A stretch of 64,000 bases of DNA from Streptomyces sp. NBC_00258 (GCF_036182465.1 NZ_CP108081.1:3286001-3350000), one strand, 5' to 3'; positions 26,102-37,395 are shown, counted from the stretch's first letter. A program made the numbers and translations. The notes: generated from the letters alone by a model not told the origin.

Positions 26102-26701
26102 ATGACGGAGAACAACGAGCAGGTCGCCGGGCTGCTGCTGGCCGCCGGCGGGGGGCGCCGCCTCGGCGGACGCCCCAAGGCGCTGCTGACCCACCGGGGA
26201 CACCCTCTCGTCGAACACGCGGTCGGAACACTGCGGGCGGGCGGCTGCACCCGGATCCATGTGGTGCTCGGCGCCGGTGCGGATGCCGTGCGCGAGCGGG
26301 CCGTGCTGCCCGGCTGCGTGCTCGTGGACAACCCCGAATGGGCGCAGGGCATGGGCTCCTCACTGCGGGCCGGCCTGGACTCGCTGGCCGGTACGGACGT
26401 CCGGGCCGTCCTGGTGTCACTGGTGGACCAGCCGGGGATCGGACCGGAAGCCGTGGCCCGCGTACACGCCGCGTACACGTCGGACGAAACGCTCGCGGCG
26501 GCCTCGTACGACGGGGAGAGAGGGCATCCGGTGCTGTTCGGCGCCCGTCACTGGGCGGGGATCGCCGTGACCGCGACCGGGGACCGCGGGGCGCGCGCCT
26601 ATCTCAAGGCACACGAGGACGAGATCGTGCTCGTCGAATGCGGGGACGTGGCCCGGCCCTACGACATCGACACGGAGAGCGACCTGGTCCACCTTGAGTG
26701 A
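26102..26701 (+). CDS. Nucleotidyltransferase (MocA/MobA-like)
   Basis: A 199-residue NTP transferase. The N-terminal GLLLAAGGGRRLGGRPKAL is the nucleotide-binding loop, and LVSLVDQPGI carries the metal-binding Asp. Its closest look is to MocA, the molybdenum-cofactor cytidylyltransferase serving xanthine dehydrogenase-type enzymes. This would suit the purine-degradation neighbourhood: xanthine dehydrogenase makes urate. No xdh gene is in the window, so that link is inference. It is followed 202 bp later by malate synthase. Confidence 0.82.
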   Translation: MTENNEQVAGLLLAAGGGRRLGGRPKALLTHRGHPLVEHAVGTLRAGGCTRIHVVLGAGADAVRERAVLPGCVLVDNPEWAQGMGSSLRAGLDSLAGTDVRAVLVSLVDQPGIGPEAVARVHAAYTSDETLAAASYDGERGHPVLFGARHWAGIAVTATGDRGARAYLKAHEDEIVLVECGDVARPYDIDTESDLVHLE

Positions 26702-26749
26702 ACGGGGTGGCACCGAGCGCCACATTCCCTCGAAGCGGAGAATCTCGAC

Positions 26750-26803
26750 GTCAACAAATCATTGAACTTCCACCATGAGGAAACTACTATCCACTGTTCA
26801 GAA
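26750..26803 (+). promoter_or_regulatory. Malate synthase promoter with regulon motifs
   Basis: Motif 2 (GTCAAC-N5-ATTGAA, 26750-26766) covers a -35 TTGAAC at 26762-26767. A 17-base spacer leads to -10 TACTAT at 26785-26790. Motif 1 copies lie in the spacer (TTCC-ACCATGA-GGAA, 26768-26782) and over the -10 (ATCC-ACTGTTC-AGAA, 26789-26803), 21 bp apart. The layout fits a repressor blocking RNA polymerase. Confidence 0.72.
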
Positions 26804-26903
26804 GCGTCCGACTGTCCTCCCGGTCCCGTCGGTCGCTTCAGGTTCCGCTGGCACCCGGTGCCGCGGCGTACTCACGTCAGCTCGCTGAAGGAAGTGACAG
26901 TTC

Positions 26904-28538
<1,635 letters not shown>

Positions 28539-28559
28539 GCAAACCCGGCGGCAGACGCC

Positions 28560-28874
28560 TCACTTCTCCGAGTGGCCCAGGGATTTTTCCGGGGCCACTC
28601 GGTCGCGTACGAGGCGCTTGACGGCCGTCGGCTCGGGGAAGCCCTGCTCGCGGCGGTCCCAGATCACCTCGTCGTCGACCCGTACGACGAAGACGCCGCC
28701 GGTGCCCGGCTTGAGCGCGAGCTCCGTCAGCTCCTGCTCGAAGGTGGTGAGGAGTTCCTGGGCGAGCCAGGCGGCGCGGGGCAGCCAGCGGCACTGGGTG
28801 CAGTACTCGATCTGAACGCGGTGCGTGGTCTCATGCGTGTTCTCAGTGGTCACCCGAGCATTCTCGGCCGTCAT
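28560..28874 (-). CDS. SelT/SelW/SelH-like thioredoxin-fold protein (Rdx)
   Basis: A 104-residue protein of the selenoprotein W-like Rdx family, with the CxxC redox motif in YCTQCRWLPRA near residue 27 (Cys in both positions, no selenocysteine). The C-terminal half includes GGVFVVRVDDEVIWDRREQGFPE, the typical end of the fold. ATG 28874 overlaps the upstream kinase stop (ATGA), so the two are translationally coupled. A downstream partner of the kinase is implied, but its redox substrate is unknown. Confidence 0.87.
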   Translation of the reverse strand: MTAENARVTTENTHETTHRVQIEYCTQCRWLPRAAWLAQELLTTFEQELTELALKPGTGGVFVVRVDDEVIWDRREQGFPEPTAVKRLVRDRVAPEKSLGHSEK

Positions 28875-29785
28875 CCGAGGTGCACCGACCAATCCTGTTC
28901 CGCCGGCGGCTTGCCGTGCAGGTCGGGGACCTGCTTGAGCCAGTTCGGCCGGCCCCGCCGGGTCTTCGCCGCGCGGTCCGCGTCCTCGGCGGCGAGCTGT
29001 TCCCGGGTGGGGAAGTCCGTGGGGAGCCAGGACGCGGAGGCCCTGGCACGGGCGAGCAGGTACCCGACGTACGCCTCACGGGCCTCGTCCGGCGTCGCGA
29101 AACCGGGCTCGTCAGCGAGCCAGGCGTCGGGCACCTCCGCCGTGATCGCGCGCAGCAGTTCCTCCGTCACCTTGGGCGCGAGCTCGGCGTCCGCCGCGCG
29201 TGTGTCGGGGGTGTGGCCGCCGAGCGCGTGGCGCCGGAAGTCGTACGCCTTGTCCGGCTCGGAGGCGTCCCAGCGGTGGTGGAAGACCAGGGCAGCGCCG
29301 TGGTCGATCAGCCACAGCCGCGGGGGCGCGACACCGAGCGTGGGCCAGATCATCAGGTTCGAACTGTGCGTCGTACGGTCCACGTTGACCGTGAGGGCGT
29401 CCAGCCAGATGATCCTGCCCGCCTCCAGCGGGTCGACGGGGAACGTCTTCGCGACCTCCGGAGTGAAGTCCTTGGCGCCGGACAGGTAGTCCATGCCGAG
29501 ATTCAGGCCCGCGCTGGCCCGGAGCAGGTCCTGGACCTCCTGGTGGGGCTCGTGCGCGCCGACCGCGGGGTCGAAGTGCACCAGCACCAGCTCGGGGAAC
29601 CGCAGCCCGAGGGCGCGCGCCAGTTCCCCGACGATCACCTCGGCGACCAGCGCCTTGCGCCCCTGCGCCGAGCCCGTGAACTTCACGACGTACGTCCCCA
29701 GGTCGTCGGCCTCGACGACTCCGGGCACGGAACCGCCCGCCCGGAGGGGTTCGACGTAGCGGGTCGCGCTAACTTTCCTCAGCAT
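28871..29785 (-). CDS. HipA-like kinase domain protein
   Basis: A 304-residue protein of the HipA-like/PI3K-related kinase group. An N-terminal strand region with the ATP-binding Lys in TYVVKFTG is followed by the catalytic-loop-like WLDALTVNVDRTTHSSNLM (Asp and Asn) and the metal-binding Asp in LWLIDHGAAL. Unlike HipBA toxin-antitoxin loci, there is no HipB antitoxin upstream. The gene instead overlaps a SelW-like redox protein. It may phosphorylate a cytosolic protein; toxicity cannot be judged from sequence. Confidence 0.85.
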   Translation of the reverse strand: MLRKVSATRYVEPLRAGGSVPGVVEADDLGTYVVKFTGSAQGRKALVAEVIVGELARALGLRFPELVLVHFDPAVGAHEPHQEVQDLLRASAGLNLGMDYLSGAKDFTPEVAKTFPVDPLEAGRIIWLDALTVNVDRTTHSSNLMIWPTLGVAPPRLWLIDHGAALVFHHRWDASEPDKAYDFRRHALGGHTPDTRAADAELAPKVTEELLRAITAEVPDAWLADEPGFATPDEAREAYVGYLLARARASASWLPTDFPTREQLAAEDADRAAKTRRGRPNWLKQVPDLHGKPPAEQDWSVHLG

Positions 29786-29975
29786 TTTCTCGGGCCACCT
29801 GCTTCATTGACCTTGCAATCCATGGACGACCTTGGAGGTGTCAAACAGCGGAAACCGCCCGTCATGAAGTGAGCATATTAATCGAGGGCCAGTAAGTGGG
29901 GGGCGTTCCCCCATGTGCCTCCCGGGTCCCGCGGGCACTGTGAGCAGGTCGATTCACACAACCGAGAGGGATTCC

Positions 29976-30866
29976 ATGGGGAGAAAAGCGTTACTCCGGG
30001 TCTTGGTGGTCGCGGCGATGGCCGGTTCCGCGGTGACCTTGACCGGCGGGCCCGCGAGCGCGGCCACCGGTGTGTTCAAGAGCGGGACCAACATCGTCGT
30101 GAACGCGGCGCAGGGCCGCGCGAACAACATCACGGTCAGTCTGTCCGGGAACTTCATCATCATCCGGGACACCTCCGACACCCTGACCGCCGGTCTCAAC
30201 TGCACCCTCCTGACCAACGGCACGGTGGCCTGCCCGGTGACCGTCAGCTCCGACACGGTCGTGGTCAACGCCGGGGACGGCAACGACACCATCACCAAGA
30301 CCGCCAACGTCCGCAGTGAGCTGAAGGGCGAGTCGGGCAACGATGTCATCAACGGCGGCCCCAGCCCCGGCAGCAACAGCCTCAATGGCGGCACGGGCAA
30401 CGACACCCTGAACGGCAGCGCCACCTTCGACCTCCTCATCGGCGGCACCGGTGCCGACCGGATCAGCGGCGGGGGCGGCACCAACGACGTCGTCAGCTAC
30501 CTGGAGAGCGGCTCGGGCGTGGTCGTGGACATCGACAACGCCGCCGACGACGGCATCGGCGGGGAGGGTGACAACGTTCTCACCGACGTCGAGATCGTCT
30601 ACGGCAGCCAGTTCGGCGACACGCTCACCGGGGGCACGGCGGGCGACATCCTGTCCGGCTTCGGGGGCAACGACCTCCTGGTGGGCGGCACGGGCAACGA
30701 CACCCTGGTCGGCGGCGCCGGCAACGACACCCACAGCGGCGGAGCCGGCAACGATACCCTCGACGGTGTCGACGGCGTGTTCGGCAACGACTCCCTCAAC
30801 GGGGGCGCCAACACCGACACCTGCACCGCGGACACGAGCGACACGAAGAGCGCCTGCGAGGCCTGA
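29976..30866 (+). CDS. Secreted RTX-like calcium-binding repeat protein
   Basis: A 296-residue exported protein. The signal peptide (residues 1-29) ends in ASA. The mature protein carries hemolysin-type nonapeptides of the GGxGxDxxx kind (GGTGNDTLN, GGTGNDTLV, GGAGNDTHS, GGAGNDTLD) from about residue 120 on. Such repeats form a calcium-filled beta-roll. There is no protease, lipase or type I secretion partner, so it may be structural. Codon 6 is TTA (29991-29993), making translation likely bldA-dependent and tied to development. GAGAGGG lies before ATG 29976. Confidence 0.9.
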   Translation: MGRKALLRVLVVAAMAGSAVTLTGGPASAATGVFKSGTNIVVNAAQGRANNITVSLSGNFIIIRDTSDTLTAGLNCTLLTNGTVACPVTVSSDTVVVNAGDGNDTITKTANVRSELKGESGNDVINGGPSPGSNSLNGGTGNDTLNGSATFDLLIGGTGADRISGGGGTNDVVSYLESGSGVVVDIDNAADDGIGGEGDNVLTDVEIVYGSQFGDTLTGGTAGDILSGFGGNDLLVGGTGNDTLVGGAGNDTHSGGAGNDTLDGVDGVFGNDSLNGGANTDTCTADTSDTKSACEA

Positions 30867-31037
30867 CCACCCGCACCGCTGATTCCGCAGTGCTGATTCC
30901 ACGGTCGCCGAATCCGTAGTCGCTGCCGCCTCGTAACTCCGGAGCGCCTGCCGCGAGCACCGGTTCCACCACTCGCGCCAGGTGCTCCGGAGCCGCTCCG
31001 CGGCCGCGGTGCCGACCGCCGGCCGAAACGGTCGGAG

Positions 31038-34000
31038 TCACTGCCCGTCCGCGTACCGGCGTGCCAGGGTGATCAGGGCGGCCCGGCCGTTCTGATCGGT
31101 ACGGTTCCGGAGACTCGCGAGGTGCTTCTCGACGGTGCGCGGCGAGAGGAAGAGCTGCTCGGCGATCTCCTGGTTGCCGAGCCCCCGGCCGAGCAGGCGC
31201 AGCACCTCGTACTCCCGCGCGGTCACCCCCGCCCGCCGCAGCTCCTGTGGAATCGTGTCGTGGCCCTCACGGCGGCGGGCCACGGGAGAGCCCGCTTCCC
31301 GCAGCATGGCGCGGCAGGCGGCCGACACCCGTGTCGTGCCCCGGTCGTGGAAGAACTGCTCGGCGGCGCGCAGCCACTCGACAGGGCGTCCCCAGCCGTC
31401 GGCGAGCGCCGCGGAAGCCCCCAGGCGCAGACAAAGGTGGCGGGCCAGGGGGATGGTGTCGGTCCCGGCCAGTGCTTCCTCGGCCGCCTTGGCGGCCTCG
31501 GCGGCCCGGCCCTCGCGGCCCAGCAGCACGGCCCGGGACCACCCCGCGAAGGGCCGGTCCCAGTGGACCTGGGTGAGCCGGTCCGCGACGGCCCCGTCCA
31601 GCTCCGCCCAGCCGGCCGCGCCCCGTACGGTCCGCAGGAGCAGGTAGGGGCCCAGGAAACCGGCGACCCCGCGAGTGCTGGGCAGTGCCCGCATGACCCG
31701 GTCCGCCTCGGTGAACTCGGCCATCGCGCGGTCGGGTTCCTCCCGCAGCAGGGAGCAGATGCCCTGGGCCCAGCCCCACACGGAGGTGTCGGCGTAGCCC
31801 CAGAGCGCTCCGGCGCTCCGCCCGGCCAGTGCGCTCTCCATGACGTGCAGCGCGGCCTGGAGTTTCTGCCGGTCCCCACGTGAGGCGGCGATGATGGCGT
31901 CCATTCCGACACCGATCAGCTGCACCTCGCGCAACCGCAGCCTGTCGGCCGTCGTCCGGAGCCGCCGGGCGGACTCCAGGGCGCTGTCGTGCTCGTCGCG
32001 CAGCACATGGGCCTGCGTCAGGTGCATGTCGGCCCAGGCCGTCATGAGCACCGCACCGGTCTCCTCGGCCGCCTTCCGTGCGGCCAGCAGCCGATCGGTT
32101 CCGGTGGTCCGGATCCGGTCCAGCACGCCGAGTTCCAGCAGGCCGCGTATCCGCCAGACCGGCAGCGCACGGGTCTCGGCCGTGGCCACCAGGCGTTCGA
32201 ACACCTTCTCCGCCTCGGCCAGATCGTGAGGCCGCAGGCAGTATCCGAGCATGTTCAGCGCCTTGCAGCTCACCTCCGGCAGTCCGACCGCCTCGGCGGT
32301 CGCCACGGCCCCTTCGGCCAGGGCCCTGGCGCTCTCCAGCCGGTCCGGGCGCTGCGAGTTGAGCACCAGGTGCGCGGCGACCGCGTCCAGGGCGGCGCGG
32401 GACGCGGGGTCGGGCTCGGCTCCGAGCAGCTCCCGTGCCCGCCGCACGGCGGTCAGGCCCTCCTCCCACTGCTGCGCGGTGGCGGCGGCTCTGGCCCGGG
32501 CCAGGAAACCCGCGGCGCGGCGGGCGGGCGGCGCGCCCCACGCGGTCAGGACACCGTCCAACCTGTCGCCGAGTTCAGGCACGCGCCGGACGTCGCCCGT
32601 GAGGACGAGTGTCCCCAGTAACTCCTCCAGCAGCCCGGCCACCGCCTCGGGCGGGGCGTCCGCGGCGCCGGAGGTCAACTCCAGGCCCCGGTCGAGGAGT
32701 TCCACCGCGGTCAGCAGAGCGCCCCGCAGGACCGCCTGCCGGCCGGCCCGGGTGAGCAGCACGGCCGCCCGCGCCCGCTGCCCGCCGGCGACGCACAGTT
32801 CCGCGGCCAGGCGGTACAGGTCGTCACCCGAGTCACTGCCGATCAGGTCGTGCGGCTCCCCGGCCCGCCGGGCGGGGCGGCCCGCGTCCCACGGATCCGG
32901 CCCTGTGGCGTCGGCGGACTCGATCGCGTCGGCCGCGGCGAGACAGAGCGCCGCCCGCTCCACGGGCAGCAGCCGGTGGGTGATGGCGTCGGCGGTCAGG
33001 GCGTGGCGGAACGTGTGCCAGCCGGGCTCCTCCGCCGTGGCACCGTCGGTGACCAGATGGGCGCGAGCCGCATGCCGCAGCTGACGGAGTGCCGTCGGCC
33101 TGTCGAGCCCGGCGACACCGGCGGCGATGTCCACCGGGAAGCGCCTGCCCAGGACGGCCGCCGCTTCCAGGAGCGCGACACCGGGCGGTTCCAGATGGTC
33201 CACGCGCTGGAGGACGGCGGCGGCGACCGACGCGGGCACGTCGGCGTTCAGCGAGCCGGTCACCGTCCAGCCGTCGCCCTGCCGCTGAACGAGGTTGCCG
33301 CCGGCGACCATGGCGGACAGCAGTTCCTCCACGACGAAGGGGACACCTTCGGAGACGGCGTGCAGACGGTCCAGTACCGCTGCCGGTACGTTGCCCGCGT
33401 CGTCGTGACCCAGACAGCGGGCGGCCAGCTCCGCGGTGTGGGCGGGGCCGAGGCGGGCGAGGCGCAGGGTGCGGGCCGTACGGCGGGACGCGGCGGCCTC
33501 GGCGAGGTCGAGGGCCGGTCCGGGCCCACCGCGCAGGGTGGCCAGCAGGACGGCCCGCCGGCCGGGAAGGTTGTCCGTGAGGTAGTCGACGATCGTGAGC
33601 GTGTCGGCGTCCGCGTCGTGCAGGTCCTCCAGCACCAGGAGACAGCCACCGGTGTGTCCGAGGGTCCCCAGGAGCCGCAGCACCGCCTCGGCGTAGCCCA
33701 CCAGGGGCGCACCGTCCTGCGGCGCCAGCCCGCACAGTCGCGACAGCAGCGGCTCGTACGGGCCCAGGTCCCCGTCGGCGGGCGCCCCTTCGCCGCGCAG
33801 TCCGGAGAACACGGCTTCCGCCAGCGGGCGCAGCGGCACCGCGCGCCCGGCGGACGCGGCCCGCCCTCGCAGCACCCGAAAACCGGTGCGTACGGCGGCC
33901 TCCGCGGCCTCCTCGACGAGGCGTGACTTGCCGATGCCCGGCTCGCCGAGCACGAACACCGAGGAGCCCCGCCCCTCGCCCGCCGATCGGACGGCCTCGG

Positions 34001-34058
34001 TCAGAAGATCCCGCTCCGGTTCTCTGCCGACCAGTACCGATGACGACAACGACGACAC
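31038..34058 (-). CDS. Large ATP-binding LuxR-family regulator (LAL/MalT-like)
   Basis: A 1006-residue regulator. The N-terminal AAA/NTPase domain has Walker A in GEPGIGKS near residue 38 and Walker B in LLVLEDLHDAD. A long helical-repeat middle (about 400-930) is rich in Ala/Leu/Arg, like TPR arrays. The C-terminal LuxR helix-turn-helix is VTAREYEVLRLLGRGLGNQEIA and LSPRTVEKHLASL. Such proteins are often pathway activators. It is divergent from a lipoprotein gene, with a 236-bp gap, and no biosynthetic cluster lies beside it, so its target is not evident. Confidence 0.93.
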   Translation of the reverse strand: MSSLSSSVLVGREPERDLLTEAVRSAGEGRGSSVFVLGEPGIGKSRLVEEAAEAAVRTGFRVLRGRAASAGRAVPLRPLAEAVFSGLRGEGAPADGDLGPYEPLLSRLCGLAPQDGAPLVGYAEAVLRLLGTLGHTGGCLLVLEDLHDADADTLTIVDYLTDNLPGRRAVLLATLRGGPGPALDLAEAAASRRTARTLRLARLGPAHTAELAARCLGHDDAGNVPAAVLDRLHAVSEGVPFVVEELLSAMVAGGNLVQRQGDGWTVTGSLNADVPASVAAAVLQRVDHLEPPGVALLEAAAVLGRRFPVDIAAGVAGLDRPTALRQLRHAARAHLVTDGATAEEPGWHTFRHALTADAITHRLLPVERAALCLAAADAIESADATGPDPWDAGRPARRAGEPHDLIGSDSGDDLYRLAAELCVAGGQRARAAVLLTRAGRQAVLRGALLTAVELLDRGLELTSGAADAPPEAVAGLLEELLGTLVLTGDVRRVPELGDRLDGVLTAWGAPPARRAAGFLARARAAATAQQWEEGLTAVRRARELLGAEPDPASRAALDAVAAHLVLNSQRPDRLESARALAEGAVATAEAVGLPEVSCKALNMLGYCLRPHDLAEAEKVFERLVATAETRALPVWRIRGLLELGVLDRIRTTGTDRLLAARKAAEETGAVLMTAWADMHLTQAHVLRDEHDSALESARRLRTTADRLRLREVQLIGVGMDAIIAASRGDRQKLQAALHVMESALAGRSAGALWGYADTSVWGWAQGICSLLREEPDRAMAEFTEADRVMRALPSTRGVAGFLGPYLLLRTVRGAAGWAELDGAVADRLTQVHWDRPFAGWSRAVLLGREGRAAEAAKAAEEALAGTDTIPLARHLCLRLGASAALADGWGRPVEWLRAAEQFFHDRGTTRVSAACRAMLREAGSPVARRREGHDTIPQELRRAGVTAREYEVLRLLGRGLGNQEIAEQLFLSPRTVEKHLASLRNRTDQNGRAALITLARRYADGQ

Positions 34059-34294
34059 TCAGGCCCCCCTGCGCCCTCTTCCGGGATGCCCCCCGGCACC
34101 CGTCGAAAGCTCCTTCGAATCCGCACAGCGTAGTACCCACGAGTCACAGGAACCGCACAACTACATGGGGGCACTTCCCCGATGTCCGCGGCTGCCGGCG
34201 GGCGGCAGGCTCTCTTCCAGCAGGGCAGGGGGGACAGGGCATGGCCCGGGGGACATGCCCTGCCTGCTGTTCTTTCATCGATGGGGGTCGCCAC

Positions 34295-34966
34295 ATGTCT
34301 TCAACACCGTCAATGCCGTCAATGCCGCGTGCCCGCGCATGGATCACCGCCGGGCTTCTGAGCCTGGCCCTGTGCGGGTGCTCGTCGCTCACCGGAGGCA
34401 CGGGCGGAAGCACGGGAGGCGACAACGGCGGTTCGTCGTCGACGAGTTCGGCGGCGGACGCCCCGGAGGTACCGGCGACCTCGCTGGACCTGGAGCGGGT
34501 GTGCACGGACGGGCTCGGCTACTCGGGGATGCCCGCCTACGACCGTACGAAGAAGACCGTGCACCCGGCGATGCTCATGAACAACCCCGGTGACACCTGG
34601 TCGCAGTTCGAGCCGCCCGCCGGCGACTTCCCCAAGGGCTGGATCCTCGGCTACTCGGACAAGCCGGCCGACGCCGAGCTGGTCGTCTGCGTCCAGCGCA
34701 CCAAGGCGAGCCCGACCGGCAAGAAGTGCGACATGGAGAGCGACGACGGCAAACCGTTCACCGTCAGTACGTACAACACCTCGTACCGTCTGAAGGTCGT
34801 CGAGGCGCGCACGGGCGAGGAGTTGTTCAAGCACACGGGTGAGGCCAAGTCCGACGAGTGCCCGATGTACATGTTCACCTCTGAGGGCGAGGACAAGGAC
34901 AAGCACTACAACGAAGTGCGGCCGAAGGACTACCGCAAGCGCGTGCAGCCCTTCATCGCGCCCTAG
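34295..34966 (+). CDS. Secreted lipoprotein, unknown function
   Basis: A 223-residue lipoprotein. The signal peptide ends in the lipobox LCGC near residue 29, followed by a Gly/Ser/Thr-rich linker (GGTGGSTGGDNGG) and a domain of about 165 residues with four spaced cysteines (VCTDG, VVCVQ, KKCDM, DECPM) that could form two disulfides. ATG 34295 is followed by in-frame Met codons, so the start may be a few residues later. The gene is divergent from the LuxR regulator and precedes the dienelactone hydrolase by 46 bp. Confidence 0.78.
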   Translation: MSSTPSMPSMPRARAWITAGLLSLALCGCSSLTGGTGGSTGGDNGGSSSTSSAADAPEVPATSLDLERVCTDGLGYSGMPAYDRTKKTVHPAMLMNNPGDTWSQFEPPAGDFPKGWILGYSDKPADAELVVCVQRTKASPTGKKCDMESDDGKPFTVSTYNTSYRLKVVEARTGEELFKHTGEAKSDECPMYMFTSEGEDKDKHYNEVRPKDYRKRVQPFIAP

Positions 34967-35012
34967 CCTTCACCTCGGCCGTCCCGCCCTCGCCTCTCCC
35001 CCGGAGGACAGC

Positions 35013-35771
35013 ATGCCCGACACGACCACCACCGCCGTCGACCTCACCGAGCTCGGCGTCGCCCGCGGTGGCTCCCGTCGGCTCACCGGCCATCTCACCC
35101 GGCCCGTGGGGGCGGGCCCCTGGCCCGGTGTCGTCGTGGTCCATGAGGCGCTGGGCGTCAATGATGTGATGCACCGTCAGGCGGAACGCCTCGCGAGAGC
35201 CGGGTACCTCGTCGTCATGCCGGACCTGTTCAGCGACGGAGGGGCCGTCCGCTGCCTGGTGCCGACCTTCCGGGCGGCCCTGTCCGGACACGGCCGTGCC
35301 TTCCGCGACATCGCGGCGGCCCGCGCCCGCCTCGCCCAGGATCCCGACTGCACCGGGCGGATCGGCATCATCGGCTTCTGCATGGGCGGTTCCTTCGCCC
35401 TCCTCGCCGTGCACGACGGCGAGTTCGACGCCGCCTCCGTCAACTACGGCCGCCTGCCGAAGGAGCTCGACGGGGCCCTCGGCGGTTCCTGCCCCGTCGT
35501 CGCGAGTTACGGGGCCCGCGACCGTACGCTGCCGGGCGCGGCCCGCAGGCTGGAGGCGTCCCTCGACCGGCTCGGCGTCGTCCACGACGTCAAGGATTAC
35601 CCGGAGGCCGGGCATTCGTTCCTCAACGACGCCGAGGTGGGGCCACGCGCACTGCGTCCGCTGATGCGTGTCGTCGGAATCAGACCGCACCCGGAGTCCG
35701 CGGTCGACGCCTGGCGGCGCATCGACGGCTTCTTCGCCACGCACCTCAAGGCGGAAGGCCGCAAGGACTGA
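35013..35771 (+). CDS. Dienelactone hydrolase family protein
   Basis: A 252-residue alpha/beta-hydrolase. The DLH catalytic triad is visible: nucleophile Cys in GFCMGG near residue 125, Asp in YGARDRTLPG, His in EAGHSFLND, plus the conserved Glu in VVHEALGVN. It is a cytoplasmic hydrolase of lactones or small esters. GGAGGACAGC precedes ATG 35013. It follows the lipoprotein gene and converges with the siderophore synthetase; no aromatic-degradation genes surround it. Confidence 0.9.
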   Translation: MPDTTTTAVDLTELGVARGGSRRLTGHLTRPVGAGPWPGVVVVHEALGVNDVMHRQAERLARAGYLVVMPDLFSDGGAVRCLVPTFRAALSGHGRAFRDIAAARARLAQDPDCTGRIGIIGFCMGGSFALLAVHDGEFDAASVNYGRLPKELDGALGGSCPVVASYGARDRTLPGAARRLEASLDRLGVVHDVKDYPEAGHSFLNDAEVGPRALRPLMRVVGIRPHPESAVDAWRRIDGFFATHLKAEGRKD

Positions 35772-35841
35772 CTCGGTTGTGGCGGACGCGCCGCACAGCA
35801 CCGGCCACTGTGATCCGGTCGACAGGACGGCCGACCGGTGT

Positions 35842-37395
35842 CTATTGCCCGCTGCCCGCCGCGTCCGGCGTGCGCAAGGGGTTCGGGACGGGCAGATAGC
35901 GTGCGTCGGCGCCGTCCGCGCCGGTCCAGCGCAGCAGCAGATTGGTCTTGCCGGGGAGGGTCGGGGCCCGGAGCAGTTCGGCCGCTTCGGGCAGCTCATC
36001 GCCGTACCGCGTCAGCTCTCGTCGCACGGCGCCCCAGAGCTCCATGCCCGGGTACCGCTCCCCCAGCGCCTCCGCGATCTCCAGCAGGTTGTTGACGACG
36101 AGGCAGTACACCAGCCGCTCCCACCCGGCCGCGCGCGTCACCTCGGGCAGCAGTTTCACGCCTTCCGCGTCACGGAACAGGGCCTGCACCGGCGTCCCGT
36201 CGGCGTCCACGGCGACCACCGTGTTCTGCAGATGCGCTTCGAGTACGACCCCGTGCCGGGCGAACAACTCCAGGGCGGGCGGGACGACTTGGCGCAGATA
36301 CGCCGTCCACCAGGCGACCGGGGCGGCGAGGCCTTCGAGGGGGTTGCCCTCGAAGGCCTCCGTCAGCGCGGCGGCCAGGACCGGGGTCGCGCCCGGGGTC
36401 ACATGCGTGCGCAGCCCGTCGCGTACGAGGACGGCGAGCTCCTCGAAGGCGAAGTCCGCGGTGCGGTAGCCGCGGTCGCTCAGCCAGGCCGCGGGGGTGC
36501 CCACGGCCGCGAAGGCCGAGGTCACCGCCGCGTCCGTGCGGCGCAGCCGGAGGAGGTCGTGACGCCAGAGGCGGCGGATGTCGTTGGTGATGCGGACGTC
36601 GAGGCTGAACTTCAGGAAGAGGTCGGTGCCGGGGACGTACAGCGTGCGGATGGCCGCGGTGGGCCAGACCGTCCACGAGGATGTCCCCAGCCGTACGAGG
36701 CGGCCGTCCGCGAATGCCTCGCGGATCTCCGGGCGGGCGCCGACGAGGTCGAGCTGCCAGGGGTGGGCGGGCAGCAGGCGATAGCCGGGCGGCGCCTCGC
36801 CCAGCCCGTCGAGCACGCCCGTGTCGCCGTCCTCCACGCACACGTCCTCCCTCAGCCCCAGGAGCACCAGCGGGAAGCTGGTGTACGCCTCGGGAGCGTA
36901 CGGAATCCAGCCGGTGACCGGGCCGCCGCCGCGGGCCTTGGGGGCGGGATGGTAGGGATGTCCGGTGATCAGGGACTGTTCGGAACGCCGGTACAGGCCG
37001 CCGGGCGGGGGCATCCCCTCCCTGGCGGTCAGGATCGCCGCCACCGCGTCCCGGCTGTCGATCATCTCGATGGGCAGTTCGGGGTTGGACAGGCCGGTGT
37101 GGCCGCGGAGGACCTCGGCGGTGAGTTTGACCAGTTCCGCGTGGCTGAGGCGCTGCCAGGCACCGGCGGCGTACACCTCCGGCTCGGCGGGGCGGCGTCC
37201 GTCGCGCACCCGCAGGAGCCGTCCCCCGGCCGGCAGCCGGTACACGCGCCGGTCGCCGGGCTCCCCGGATCCCGGTGCGGGGTCGCCGAGCTCCCGCAGC
37301 AGACAATTGAGCAGCGGTGCCGCCGCGTACGCATCGGCTGCTTCGCCGATGCCGTCCCCGGGGTGCATGGGTGGCATGGGGTGCATGAGGTCCAC
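35842..37395 (-). CDS. IucA/IucC-family siderophore synthetase (1)
   Basis: A 517-residue NRPS-independent siderophore (NIS) synthetase, joining a carboxylic acid to an amine or alcohol through an adenylate. Family motifs: SLITGHPYHPAPKARGG near residue 140, PAHPWQ, TNDIRRLWRHDLL, and EAHLQNTVV in the FhuF-like C-terminal region. ATG 37395 is used, with a later ATG (MHPGDG) possible. It is divergent from a second NIS synthetase with a 92-bp gap. No monooxygenase, decarboxylase, exporter or uptake gene lies beside it, so the product cannot be predicted. Confidence 0.93.
   Translation of the reverse strand: MDLMHPMPPMHPGDGIGEAADAYAAAPLLNCLLRELGDPAPGSGEPGDRRVYRLPAGGRLLRVRDGRRPAEPEVYAAGAWQRLSHAELVKLTAEVLRGHTGLSNPELPIEMIDSRDAVAAILTAREGMPPPGGLYRRSEQSLITGHPYHPAPKARGGGPVTGWIPYAPEAYTSFPLVLLGLREDVCVEDGDTGVLDGLGEAPPGYRLLPAHPWQLDLVGARPEIREAFADGRLVRLGTSSWTVWPTAAIRTLYVPGTDLFLKFSLDVRITNDIRRLWRHDLLRLRRTDAAVTSAFAAVGTPAAWLSDRGYRTADFAFEELAVLVRDGLRTHVTPGATPVLAAALTEAFEGNPLEGLAAPVAWWTAYLRQVVPPALELFARHGVVLEAHLQNTVVAVDADGTPVQALFRDAEGVKLLPEVTRAAGWERLVYCLVVNNLLEIAEALGERYPGMELWGAVRRELTRYGDELPEAAELLRAPTLPGKTNLLLRWTGADGADARYLPVPNPLRTPDAAGSGQ

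Noticed and set aside
28560..29785. HipBA toxin-antitoxin system
   Set aside because: No HipB-like DNA-binding antitoxin precedes or follows the kinase.
31038..34966. Biosynthetic cluster around the large LuxR regulator and P450
   Set aside because: No PKS, NRPS, terpene or RiPP genes lie near either; both look like stand-alone genes.
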